Assembly (NCBI GenBank): GCA_954871525.1 | Contig: OX940860.1 | Location: 21,050,001-21,114,000, forward strand | DNA length: 64,000 nucleotides | Reading direction: 5' to 3' | Source: Parietaria judaica | Lineage: Eukaryota; Streptophyta; Magnoliopsida; Rosales; Urticaceae | Shown here: positions 10,561-20,915 of the stretch, in pieces | How positions within the stretch are numbered: position 1 is the first letter of the stretch | How the letters are laid out: every line of letters starts with the position of its first letter | Notes under the pieces: generated by a model | Told to the model about the DNA's origin: nothing | The model's input: only the letters and a program-made list of their open reading frames with translations | The model's database searches: none | Translations under genes and position numbers: made by a program

Positions 10561-11300
10561 TGTATGATTGATTTTCTATATATCATCTACATTATTTTTT
10601 TTAAAAATCTCTCCTTTCTTTAATAACGTTTTCTACTAAATTAGTGGATGGTTTATTTATTATCGAATGGGGTCCAATTATTGAGAAATATTTATATCGA
10701 GGCATTCATTACAGTTGACGATTATCCAATATAATCTCAGGATCACTAAGATAATATTAAAAATTCACTTTACAACCGCATGATATTATATATATATATA
10801 TATATACTTTTACAGCAGGTGTACCGTATACCCGAATTAATTATTTAGCTAACAATAAAATATATAATTAAATTTTTATAGCAGTACTATTTAATTAGTG
10901 GAAGCAGGAATTTGTTCGAGAAGTAAACATAAAATATATATGCTAAAGAAATTATTTTATTAGAAAAAGTTATATAAAGGAGAAGATGGTGCATTGGCTG
11001 GGGTGCAGGACATGCATGTATCATTACTCATCGATTGCAAGATTTCATGGACCATGATATATACAACTCGCTTTAGTGATTTAGGTTAGATTTGGAGAAG
11101 AGCAGGCAGTGACGTCGTTCTTCGAGCACTGGGAGAGGTGGACTTGATTCGAGTGCTCGTCCTGTGTGTTTAGTCGAAACTCAAGACGGTATCTATGAAT
11201 GGATGGGCTTTTTCCAGTACCGATTACAATTTCTAATTTTTTTGAGTGCATTTAATATTGTTTTTTATTTCTTTTTTTTTTTTTAATATTTTGGGCTGGA
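10560..11300. repeat. Array unit 1: distal and proximal repeated blocks, no gene left
   Basis: This is the first copy of a composite block repeated across 10-18 kb and 53-57 kb. The distal block (ACTAAATTAGTGGATGGTTT ... GCAGGTGTACCGTATACCC, 10625-10860) has relatives at 14820-15070, 53815-55760 and 56995-57150. The proximal block (GGACCATGAAA-type, then TTAGGTTAGATTTGGAGAAG and GTGACGTCGTT, 10985-11240) has relatives at 14070, 15125, 17550, 17890, 55840, 56450 and 57235. In the unit at 14.8-16.0 kb these blocks precede an intact peptide gene; here the gene is missing. Confidence 0.6.
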
Positions 11301-11692
11301 TTATAAACTTCCTCTTTTCTTCAGTGTGTAATAAGATTTGAATAAATCAAATCCCTACCTTTTTCTCCTAATTTAATTTGTAGCATTCTTATTAGGGCCT
11401 AATTTTAAGCACGAATCATAAGTTTTGGGAAAAAAAAAAGCATCAACGGAAATTCGTTCGCAATCGAATAACAACTAAGTTGTTTGTGTTTTTTCTCCGT
11501 TGGATCAATCATAAAACTAGTAACATAATTATAATTTGTTTGAAAAAACAAAAACAGATCATCCTAAATTATTGTAGACGTGGGACCAATTATAGTTCAT
11601 TCAATTTTGAGCACATTGATCTTCATTTGGTTTTGTTTGTGAGGGTTATTTTTCCAAAACGAAATTCGCTAACATAGTATATTACTATATAT
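11300..11692. repeat. Array downstream block, left part
   Basis: From about 11535 the sequence matches the 3' flank of the peptide gene at 16380-16520 (ATTGTAGACGTGGGACCA, TTTTGTTTGTGAGG, CCAAAACGAAATTCG). The match resumes at 12301 after an hAT insertion. No coding sequence. Confidence 0.55.
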
Positions 11693-12300
11693 CAAGGTTC
11701 TAAATATCGATATTGACGTCGCTTTGTACTCTCCATTTTACGGATATATCGCTTGCCGATGCCGATACCGATGGATAAATCCAAAGAAATGCATATATTG
11801 CTTGTCGATAATACCGCATAAATTTCACGGATATATCGCTTGCCTATCGAAATACGACGAATATTCCGGAAAATATTTTTAGTATTTCAATCATACTTTT
11901 ATATAATTTCTATATTACTTATTTAATAAATATGACACATAGTTATAGCTTAGAAAACACACTCATAAATCATAATATAACACAAACATATAACAGAAAA
12001 GTCATAACTCGTAACATAATGTCAGCATAACATAAAATAAGCTAGGTATCATAATAAAGTCATAGAATACGAACATAAATACGAACATAGAGTACGAAGT
12101 ACGAATATAAATACGAAGCATGGTTCTAAATGCCAATATCGATGTCGTTTCGCACTCTCTATTTTACGGATATATCGTTTGCCGACGGATAAATTGGAAG
12201 AAATTGATATATCGATTTTCTGCGAATATCGTTTCGCACTTCTCATTTTCTGGGCACGTCGTTGATATATCGACGACTTATCCGGATATTTAGAACCTTG
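11693..12300. mobile_element. Non-autonomous hAT element, 608 bp, perfect 8-bp TSD
   Basis: Termini CAAGGTTCTAAATATC and GGATATTTAGAACCTTG are inverted repeats. CTATATAT flanks both sides (11685-11692 and 12301-12308). The related array copy at 16505-16520 lacks the insert, which gives a paralogous empty site. The first 70 bp are repeated in the same orientation near 12122-12190, so the element carries an internal copy of its own end. Its CAAGGTT terminus resembles that of the element at 53978-55652. Confidence 0.88.
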
Positions 12301-12960
12301 CTATATATATTGACACACTGATTTATTTCGTTTATAATTGTATGAATAGAATACTATATTTTAGAGAATCAATTATACACATGATGAACACGATTGAAGA
12401 TTGTAACCAATTTCTATAATTTTAGTTTATAGTAATAATTAGGGATATAACGGCATATGTTCCATATGTACGTAGAGAGAGATTAAAAAAGTACTCATGT
12501 CCCTAATAAAAGAGATAGAGAGAGAGAGATTGCGACACATGTCCATGTTTTAACGGAAGCCGACTGAAAGTTAACGGGGGTTGATTACACGCACATTTTA
12601 AGAGATTAGCAATTGGCAACATATATGCTTTTGAAAAAGAAAAAAAAAATGAACGGCAGCATATAATGCTACACTACGAAAAATAATTGAAACATATTTT
12701 GTTGGGAGCTTAAGCTAAATATCCAACTTGATAGTTTAAAATTGACAAAATAGGCAACGTTTAGTTAATATTTATAAAATAGCCAATTAACCAAATAGTC
12801 ATATTAACTATTATAATTGACAAAATAGTCAATGTTTGTCTATTTTACAAATAAAAACTTTAAATTTGTTAAAATGCAATATAAATATATGTATGTGGCT
12901 ATTCATTATCATTTCTCTAATTATAAAACCCTATCTTTATAGAATTAATAATCGGCAAAT
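12301..12960. repeat. Array downstream block, right part, and AT-rich spacer
   Basis: 12301-12500 continues the homology with 16520-16700 (CACTGATTTATTTCGTTTAT, GGCATATGTTCCAT, GAGAGA-rich). The remainder, 12540-12960, is AT-rich and contains several AATAGCCAAT/AATAGTCAAT-like repeats. No gene is seen. Confidence 0.5.
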
Positions 12961-13211
12961 ATCAATAATATAATCCAGGGACTGTGATACTATTAAAAAT
13001 TTACTTTAGTTATAAATATAATTCTATTACAGTTGTACCGTCACCGTAGACCCAAATTAACCAATAAAAAAATTATTTAGTTTTTTTTTTCTTTCGATTA
13101 ATTAGCCTAAAGAATTTGTTCGGCGAAGGCAATCATCAAATATGCTAATTAGAAATACCTTTATGAGAAAGAGTTAGAAAGGAGAATATGATTAGAAAGA
13201 TGTTTTAGTAG
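12961..13211. repeat. Array unit 2, promoter-side block
   Basis: It contains the degraded distal block and the proximal motif GGAGAATATGATTAGAAAGAT that also precedes the peptide gene at 15425 and the relic at 17055. The LINE tail inserted immediately after it. Confidence 0.5.
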
Positions 13212-13637
13212 CAACTTGGTGCTGATTCGTGGACGTGGACTCTTCGGTTACCGCGGAATGCCTAGCAATACGACATGGCCTCACCTTCGCTCGGGAGCAT
13301 AATTGGAGGGTGGCGATATTGGAGACCGATTGTCTTAGAGCGTCTTATCTTGTCAACGGGAGAAAGCTTAATAGCATTCAAGGCCCGATTATTGCGGATA
13401 TCGTGCATCTCTTTAGCGAGGTTGGGCCGAGATTGGGGTGCCGTTGGATACCGAGAATGTGTAATGAAGTAGCTAATAGAGTTGCTAAGAACCGTCTTTC
13501 AAACTTGATCCCCGACATGTGGTCGCGGAATTGCCCCGAGTGGCTTGTACCCGATATTTTAAGGGATTCTCCCCTTGCTATGGTTTAATTAATACAATCT
13601 GGGTATTCAAAAAAAAAACAACAACTTGGTGCTGATT
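13212..13637 (+). mobile_element. 5'-truncated LINE tail with RNase H domain and 16-bp TSD
   Basis: The insert at 13228-13621 is flanked by a perfect 16-bp direct repeat (CAACTTGGTGCTGATT at 13212-13227 and 13622-13637) and ends in a short A-rich tail. The open part (about 13229-13588) encodes an RVT_3-type RNase H domain: AECLAIRHGL, then an ETDCL motif, ending with a VANRVAKNRL-like region. This is the C-terminus of a plant L1-like ORF2; the reverse transcriptase and the first RNase H acidic residue are missing. The array copy near 17091 is an empty-site relative. Not functional. Confidence 0.88.
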
Positions 13638-13800
13638 GCCAGTTGCATAATAAGAAGATAAGTATCATTAATCACACACCACCACCACGTCACAAACTTA
13701 CAAACAATATGAAGATGAGCATCCACACGGGAGCTTGGCTGTGGGTGGGGACAAAGCCGTGCCCGAAGAAAGGCGAGTACGCCCGTGTCTGTGATAAAAA
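13622..13800 (+). pseudogene. Truncated double-knottin peptide gene copy
   Basis: AAGATGAGCATCCACACGGG at about 13710 aligns with the start of the intact genes (AAGATGAGCATCAACATGGG). AGCTTGGCTG then aligns with the end of their signal peptide and GACAAAGCCGTG with GACAAACCGCTG of the pro-region. The signal-peptide core is deleted and no cysteine modules follow. The frame is broken. Confidence 0.55.
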
Positions 13801-14397
13801 TTTTAAAAAAATTTAAAGGCTCAATTTTAGGAGTTTCAACTTTCAAGATAAGTTAAGTGGTTCATCTACATTGTTTATCGAAAAAGAAATAATCGAGAAA
13901 CTCGAGTTAGATTTGACAAGTGTTTTTACTTCTAAAAAACAACACTAGACGCGTCTGACTAATTATTTATTAAACAAATATTTTATATATTTTTGCATCA
14001 AAATTTAAGTTTGTAATTTTCATAAGGACCCCAAAATTACTCTTCGCCACGGGCCCGAAATTCTCAGGCACACCCCTGGCCGGGGTGCAAAAGAGATAAG
14101 GTAAGACATGCATGTATCGTTAATCTGCATGGAGATATAGAACGGTTGTTTAATGGATGGTGCATCAAAATTAATCGATGAGGCTACTCTTTGATGATAA
14201 TGCAAGGTTGAATGGACCATGAAATTAATCTCATGGACCATGAAACAACTGGCTTTTATAATTTAGGTTTGATTTGGAGAAGAGCAAGCAGTGACGTCGT
14301 TTTAGCACATAAATGTGTATCTTATGCATGATTTGGTAGCACTATCTTAAAATTTTGGTCAACGTCTGCAAAAAATTGAATAGAAAAATGAAACTCT
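13800..14397. repeat. Array spacer and proximal repeated block
   Basis: 13860-14060 is shared with 17330-17540 (AAACTCGA...TTTTGCATC, GGCCCGAAATTCT). 14070-14310 is a proximal block with paired GGACCATGAAA motifs and CAGTGACGTCGTT. No gene. Confidence 0.55.
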
Positions 14398-14706
14398 TGT
14401 TATAAAAATAATGTGATAATAGAGAGCATATGAACAATAAAGAGAATGAGGAGAATTATATTGCTTGTATTTTTTATTCTTTACAATAGCTTCTATTTTT
14501 GGCTTACAAGTTACAAATGTACAATAAAAAGGCATAGCCTTAACGAGAATAAATACAATATAAGTTTATCTAGACATTAATATGGGAATGTAAAACCTAA
14601 AAGACATGTAACATAAAACTATAGGTTACACCACACAAAGAGTCATGTTCTAGAAGACACAATGAATTAAAGATGTCATCCAATAATAATAATAAAGTTC
14701 ATAACA
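14398..14706 (-). mobile_element. Solo LTR, 309 bp, with 5-bp TSD
   Basis: On the plus strand it begins TGTTATAAAAATAATG and ends GTTCATAACA, and is flanked by ACTCT (14393-14397 and 14707-14711). AT-rich LTR-like composition suggests a copia-type LTR, probably in reverse orientation. Empty-site relatives lie at about 53695 and 56893 (AATGAAACTCTTCATA). A truncated copy sits at the same position in the paralogous block at 56156. Confidence 0.8.
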
Positions 14707-15540
14707 ACTCTTTATATTTATTGACTTTGAATACTTGTGTCTTATTTTTTCACTTTAGATCATTATCTCCTTAATTGGTCAAAGTGTACTTCTACCGGAA
14801 TTATCCTTCCTCTTTTTGTTCAATAGCATCGACAAAATCTGTCGTGTTTTGTCCTCTACTAAAATAGTGGATGGTGTATCAATAATCGAATGGGTCCAAT
14901 AATTGATAAATTATATATCAAGGCATTCATTATAGTTGGGGATTATCTACAATATTAATCTCAGAATCACTAAGATAATATCAAAATTTTACTTTACAAT
15001 CGCATGATATTATATATACTTCTACAGCAGGTGTACCGTATACCCGAATCAATTATTTAGCCACCAATAAAAAAAGTGATCTAAAATATGCTAGAAAAAT
15101 TCATTTATTAGAAAGAGTTAAATAATATGCAGAAGAGACAAAAGGCAGGACACATGCATGTATGATGTATCAATAATCATCGATCGGGCTCAATGCAATT
15201 ATTGTGTGATGTGGCTGAACTGTTTGGTGATATGTTGCAAGATTTCCTCGACCATGAAATTAATCTCCTGGACCATGAAACAACAGGCTTTAATAATCGC
15301 ATGATATTATAATATTACCAAATTAGCTACCAATAAAAAATGTAACTAGTTTTTCTTTTTCCTTTTTGATATATACCACTATAGTAGAATTTGTTGGGCG
15401 AAGTACACATCAAATATGCTAAAATAAGAGGAGAATATGATTAGAAAGATCTTTCAATACTTACTTACCTGTGGCTAGGGTGCAAGTAGCAACGTGGAGC
15501 TTCCCAACGCCTATCTCACTGCCATAATTAGTCACACTGA
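14707..15540 (+). repeat. Array unit 3: blocks upstream of the intact peptide gene
   Basis: The distal block (14820-15070) and the proximal block (15125-15300, paired GGACCATGAAA motifs) are followed by GGAGAATATGATTAGAAAGAT at about 15432. An AACGTGG element (15491-15497, ABRE/G-box core-like) precedes the TATA box of the downstream gene. The arrangement suggests these blocks were duplicated together with the promoter. Confidence 0.6.
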
Positions 15541-15541
15541 G

Positions 15542-15549
15542 TATAAATA
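15542..15549 (+). promoter_or_regulatory. TATA box of peptide gene A
   Basis: TATAAATA lies 72 bases before the start codon. CAAAAACCTCACA follows it and is shared with the promoter at 49942. All three peptide genes have the same octamer at a similar distance. Confidence 0.7.
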
Positions 15550-15620
15550 GCGATCAAAAACCTCACATATTCATCACAAACACATTCTTCATATATAGAG
15601 CACATAATTTCAAGAAGGTG

Positions 15621-16037
15621 ATGAGCATCAACATGGGAGCAATGCTGCTGCTGGTTGCGATCCTGAGCGCGAGCTTGGCTGCAGCTGCACGGCCATCGGA
15701 CAACCAGGAGATTCTCATGGTTGTGGACAAACCGCTGTCGCCGTTTTCAGGTGGCGCTGATATACAGTATGGGGATTTCCTATTAGCAGACGGGAAATCA
15801 CTGACGCTCTCGCGGCAGCGTCAGCCAGGGAGGTTTGGCTGCGTCGGAGAAGGCGCTTACTGCGACATGGGCACCTGGTGCTGCGGATCGCTGACATGCA
15901 CTAACTCATTCAGTGGAGGAACGTGCAGCCAGCAGCACAAATGCGCACCGGCCGGCGGAAAATGCGCCAGTTATTATGTGGACACTTGCTGCTACCCCCT
16001 TGTCTGCAACGACGCCATAGATGGCACTTGTGCGTAA
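15621..16037 (+). CDS. Secreted 12-cysteine double-knottin-like peptide precursor (gene A)
   Basis: This intronless gene encodes 138 residues. The ATG at 15621 is chosen because it aligns with the homologue at 50036 and begins the signal peptide; the frame is open three bases earlier, but that codon is GTG. Residues 1-23 form a signal peptide (MSINMGAMLLLVAILS, then an Ala-rich cleavage region). Residues 24-73 are a Cys-free pro-region ending in SRQRQPGRFG. Cysteines at 74, 81, 87, 88, 93, 102 and at 108, 115, 123, 124, 129, 137 form two consecutive C-X6-C-Xn-CC-X4-C-Xn-C modules, the inhibitor-cystine-knot (knottin) spacing. A secreted defence or signalling peptide is plausible, but no named plant family is recognised. 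Its 3' flank is the source of the relics at 459, 1006 and 8590. Confidence 0.85.
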   Translation: MSINMGAMLLLVAILSASLAAAARPSDNQEILMVVDKPLSPFSGGADIQYGDFLLADGKSLTLSRQRQPGRFGCVGEGAYCDMGTWCCGSLTCTNSFSGGTCSQQHKCAPAGGKCASYYVDTCCYPLVCNDAIDGTCA

Positions 16038-16331
16038 AATTAAACAACTCCTTCCGTACACCTGTTATGGTGATGAACTGATGATCAAATTGATGAAACT
16101 TTTGATCATCTTTTATCCCAATTTTTAAGTGTGTTTTAAGTATTTGTGTGAGACCCCTAAGTTGGCTATAGCCATTGGCCGGGGTTATAAATGGATGCAA
16201 ATGCCATTTGTAATGTATCAATATCCACGTATTAATGTTCGTGCGAGATCAACGTAGCGTGTAAGATATAACGATGCCTAGCTTGACTAGCGCACAGAAT
16301 AATAGCCATTGTTATTTGTTTTACACCAATG

Positions 16332-16367
<36 letters not shown>

Positions 16368-16850
16368 CACATTAATGAAAATACAAAAACCAGATCCTAA
16401 ATTATTGTAGACGTGGGACCAAAAACTTCATTCGATTTTGAGTACATTAATTTCACTTCGTTTTGTTTGTGAGGATTATTCTTCCAAAACGAAATTCGTT
16501 AATATAGTATATTCTATTGAAACACTGATTTATTTCGTTTATTATAATTATGTGAATAGAATACTATATTTTAGAGAATTATCAATTACACATTCATGAT
16601 GTAACCAATTTTTATAATCTCAGTTTACATTAATGATTATGGATATAGCGGCATATGTTCCATGTACATAGAAAGAGATAAAAAAAATACTTATGCCGCT
16701 AATAAAAGAGAGGGATCGTGGTAACATAAAGCTACATTTAGGAAAAGAATCGGAATATATACGCTAATATCCCTAATAATTATTAAATCGTATCTTTATA
16801 GAATTAATATATATACGCTAACATAAAGCTACTATGTAATGACTTATGAT
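16038..16850. other. 3' flank of peptide gene A
   Basis: It holds the 3' UTR shared with the gene at 50036 (GATGCCTAGCTTGACTAGC at about 16274), a TA microsatellite at about 16337-16363 and the downstream array block 16380-16720. No other gene. Confidence 0.6.
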
Positions 16851-17885
16851 ACTAACAAAAAATTTATTACTTTATTTTATCGCATGATATTATAATTCTA
16901 TTATAGTTGTATACTCAAATTAGATACCAAGAAAAAAAATTAATTTTTTCCCCCTTTTTGATAGGACTACTGAATTAGTCCAAGGAATTTGCTCGGTGAA
17001 GCAAACATAAAATATGCTAAGAAGTAAGAAATACTTGTATGAGAAAGAGTTTGAAAGGAGGATATGATTAGAAAGATCAATTAGTAGCAACGTGGTGCTA
17101 TTTTTATGATTGCTACTTGCAGAAGAAGATAAGGTAGGACATGCATCATTAATCACCACCATCACCACACGGGACCTTGGCTGTGGCTGGGTCAAAGCCG
17201 TGTCTGAGGGGAGGCGGAGTAGGCCTGCGCCTACGCTAAAAAAATTAAATTAAATTTAGGAGCTCTAAAAAACTCAATTTAAGGGTATCAAAGTACTTAT
17301 TTTCAAGTCATGAGTGGTTCATCTACATTATTTATAAAAAAATTAAATAAATGATCGAGAAACTCGACTCTATAAATTTGATTAGTATTTTTGCCTCTAA
17401 AAATACTAGATGCGTCAATAGTTTAATGAGTAATTATTTATTATACAAATATCTTATATATTTTTGCATCGAAATTTAATTTTACAATTTTGGTAGGTGC
17501 TCCGAAATTACTCATTCGCCATGAGGCCCGAAATTCTGAGGCACAGCGATCGCTGGGGTGCAGAAGACATAAGGTAAGACATGCATATGTATCATTAATC
17601 TGCATGCACATGGAGAGATAGAACGGTCGTCTAGTCGATGGTGCATTAATTATTGATGAGGCTACTCTTTGATGATGATATTACAAGATTAATTGGACCA
17701 TTGAATAACTGGCTTTTATATAACTTAGGTTAGATTTGGAGAAGAGCAAGCAGTTACGTAAAGTCGTTTTTGGAGCACTAGGAGAGGCGTCTACGTGAGG
17801 CCCAACTTTGCGAAGCTCTATATTTTGACTCGAGTGTTCGTTCTGTGTTTTTAATCTAAACTCGAGATGATGATGTCTATGCATA
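16850..17885. repeat. Array unit 4 with a truncated peptide-gene copy
   Basis: It contains a degraded distal block (16850-16940), the GGAGGATATGATTAGAAAGAT motif, a peptide-gene remnant (about 17095-17215) and a proximal block at 17550-17885 with GGACCATTGAATAACTGGC and a diverged GTTACG...GTCGTT segment. No functional gene. Confidence 0.55.
17095..17215 (+). pseudogene. Second truncated double-knottin gene copy
   Basis: CACACGGGACCTTGGCTGTGG and GTCAAAGCCGTG match the remnant at 13730-13770 and, more distantly, the signal-peptide end and pro-region start of the intact genes. No open frame and no cysteine modules. Confidence 0.45.
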
Positions 17886-18540
17886 GATGGTGCATTATCT
17901 TACCTGTGGCTGGGGTGTAGAAGAGTTAAGGTAGGCCATGCATGTATTATTGATCTGCATGGATCTAGAACGATTTTCAGTAGTAGATATGGTGCATTAA
18001 TAATCGATTGGGTCCAATTATATCGGGTCACACTCATTATATTGTGTCATGATCAGGCTACTGTTTGATGATATTGCAAGATTTTATGGACCATGAAATT
18101 AATCTCATCGACCATCAAACAACACGGCCCGCTTTTTACGATCTAGGTTAAATTGGTTACCGGCCTTTCCAATGAAAAAATCGTACCCCAACACATATAA
18201 CAAAATTCATCAAAGATAGAATATAACTAAGATAGTTTATAATTTTTTTTTTCTTAAATTTAAAATGAATACTTGTATTAATTTCGATGTTGATTTATAT
18301 AAAAAAATGCATTGATTTGTTCCTCACACTAAATCAAGTTGTTCCCCGACTAAAAATCCAAATAACAGCCTCGATCCGATTCGTAAAAGTTTAGAATTTT
18401 GTTTTTATAATAAACTTCTGTAGTTTCATTTTTTGAATAAAGTATACTATACATTTTACAAGAACTAAAATATTACCGACCATCAATTTCAGAGATTGTA
18501 AGTCATTTTAGAAATTATTTTTTAAGAAAAATCAAAAGTA
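17886..18540. repeat. Array unit 5, proximal block upstream of gene C
   Basis: 17890-18150 is another proximal block (GTGGCTGGGGTGTAGAAGAG, paired GGACCATGAAA-like motifs). 18150-18540 is AT-rich with nothing recognised. Confidence 0.5.
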
Positions 18541-18552
18541 TATTTTAGTTGT

Positions 18553-18560
18553 TATAAATA
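18553..18560 (+). promoter_or_regulatory. TATA box of peptide gene C
   Basis: TATAAATA lies 71 bases before the ATG at 18624, the same layout as for genes A and B. Confidence 0.6.
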
Positions 18561-18623
18561 GGGCTTCATATCCACAAAGGCACAAACACACACCAAAAAC
18601 AATATATCCTCACGATCACGAAG

Positions 18624-18996
18624 ATGAAGACCTCTACTATTATCATCGCCATTGCGCTCTGTGATCGCTAGATCGAGCTTGGCTTCATCATCCAATCAAC
18701 AGTACATTCTCACAGCAGTAAAGAATTCCGGCGAGGGCGATGTGAGGCACGGGAATCTCCCCTTCGTCACCCGATGCAGGGAAGTAGATGAATCCTGCGG
18801 GGGGCGGAACGGCTGCTGTGGATCGCTTGCGTGCAGCTATTCTCTCGGAAAATGCCTCCAGCAGCCTAACTGCATCGAGGCCGAAGGATTCTGCAAGAAT
18901 ATGCCGCCGACGGCGTGTTGTTACCCGTACGAATGCAGCACCAAGGGCCGGTGTCGTCGCCGCCACCCGTCACTATCCGATGCCATGATGGAGTGA
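18624..18996 (+). pseudogene. Double-knottin peptide gene C, frame broken in the signal peptide
   Basis: The ATG at 18624 opens a typical hydrophobic signal start (MKTSTIIIAIALC) but meets TAG at 18669-18671. The homologous frame continues one base out of phase from 18652, reading about 114 codons to TGA 18994-18996. That frame carries the full 12-cysteine pattern: C-X6-C-X5-CC-X4-C-X6-C, then C-X6-C-X7-CC-X4-C-X5-C. A one-base difference in the signal-peptide core would explain this. It may be a recent pseudogene, a sequencing error in a low-complexity spot, or a gene using another start without a signal. It has diverged far from A and B outside the cysteines. The C-terminus is extended and Arg-rich. 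Confidence 0.75.
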
Positions 18997-20137
18997 ATCC
19001 AGTGATTGTTCTATAATGCCAAAAATAAGCAGCATTTGAGGGTTTCTGATATTAATATCAAGGTAAGTTTATTTTCAGAATAAAGTGTTGTGTGTCCGAG
19101 CACGAAGAATGTTTAATTTCGGAGTGGTTTGTAATAAGCGGACTGAGATTCACTCGTCTTATGCTATCGATAAGCAATATATAATTTTGAGTGTTATGTT
19201 TCGTGGGGTTCGATATAATGTATCAAAAATATCAGCAGTACCTGTTTTTATAATTTCAGTGAAACTTTCGTACTCATCAATTAAACTACAATGTTTAGAT
19301 CTATTTTTTTAACTTTAAAATTATACTTACATCATAACATTTAAACAGATATGAGTTATGCGTAAAATACAGGAAAAAAAAATATAGATCAATATCGAAG
19401 TTGCTATGCTAGATATCGGGGTTAACAACCCCGAAGTAAAACTTTGACGTCGTGCTTGCCACGCCCGACATCAGGGTTACCATCAAACTTCAATGTTTGG
19501 CAATATAAAGTCCTACAAAAATGTAATATTAGCGATCATATTTACCACTAAAGTTTAATATAAGGTGTTAAAAGTGCAACACAAGTTCATATCCTCAGAT
19601 ATTTTTTTTTTGTTGCAAATACCCTAAAAAGTATTGCGAATTTAATATATATTAATATCAAATAATAATTATAAATAATTGATTATCCATTTGGTTTTTA
19701 TATTTAATTATATTTTCAAATAAATAAAACTTCATTATGTATATTTATTTCCCTTTAAATAAAAGTAATCGAACGTATTCCTTTTTTTTTCTTTTCAAAA
19801 TATATTAAATAAAATAAAATTGTAAACCCATCACATTTTCAAAATGCATTTTTTTAAAGCGAGGAAATTTAAAGTGCAAACTAGAAAATGAAAATAAAGG
19901 CGCACCGAACGCTCAATATTACCATTAAATTTAAACTAAATATAGTCTAACAAAAGAAGATACTAATTCACTTATAAACCATCAATTTAATATCAAGCCT
20001 ACTAGCTTGATGTGTGTCGAATTCGAATGGTCACGAGAATATCTTCTCTCTTGTAAATGCCAAAAGCTCAGATGAAATGATCAATTCGTGAAATCATGCT
20101 CAAATGATGAGAGCAATGATTTCAAAATATGAACGAC

Positions 20138-20182
<45 letters not shown>

Positions 20183-20274
20183 GACTAAAGTACCCAAGCT
20201 ACATTATGTTACGTTGACCATGACACTTCATGAAATTTGACTTGCAACATTTATTGTTGGACACTTGGGGTCTG
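18997..20274. other. Intergenic region
   Basis: No gene. 19415-19437 contains a short perfect hairpin (TCGGGGTT / AACCCCGA). 19986-20120 is a block repeated at 35120-35240 and 50940-51040. A TA microsatellite lies at about 20140-20177. Confidence 0.5.
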
Positions 20275-20915
20275 CTAAGGTGCCACACACGATTTTATTA
20301 TTACTTCCTTTCGCTTCAGCTTAGTCTTCGCATTGGAAGTTGCTTCACCAATCTCAATGCTACAATGCAAAATTGAGCAATCAAAAACTGAAATAACGCC
20401 TTTCTTTTTCCTTTTCATTTTCGGCATATGGTCACAATTGACTCTTTTGACCAAATGAGGACTGAATTTATGATAGGTGTGCCAAGCTTCTTTTGCGGCC
20501 TCCATAACATCCCGTGTGGAAGAGAAGCTCACCTGTGGAATGACGACTGGTAAAAGTTTAGTAGTTTACTTTCAAAATGTTCAAGGTCTTCAAGAGCCCA
20601 CATGAAATGGGGGTGGATGCTCTTTAATCTATCCTGCTCGTCAATAGGGAGGAAAATGTTGATACCGTAAGTTTATCCCTTCGTTGGTCCCGTCAAATGA
20701 AGCCGAACAACATCATAGAGCTCGTTTGATTTACAGGGCACGACTAAACATTCCACTATGGCACCTTCTATCAAAGAACCTCCGAATGAAATATATTACC
20801 CAGAATATGTGGGCTGGTGAGAAGGACTGATAGCGTTTCCTTGTAATTATGTCGCGCGTCTCTCCATCAATCGAGGACTTCAAAAATATCTTCACTTGCT
20901 TGTGATCTCTTTGTA
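20275..20915 (-). pseudogene. Decayed protein-coding relic of unknown family
   Basis: Read on the minus strand, consecutive open pieces in different frames look like real coding sequence: QVKIFLKSSIDGETRDIITR, VECLVVPCKSNELYDVV, INIFLPIDEQDRLKSIHPHF, and an 85-codon piece at 20275-20532 rich in basic residues. They are joined through frameshifts and stops, so it is a pseudogene, a transduplicated fragment, or a gene whose introns I cannot resolve. I do not recognise the family. Confidence 0.45.
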
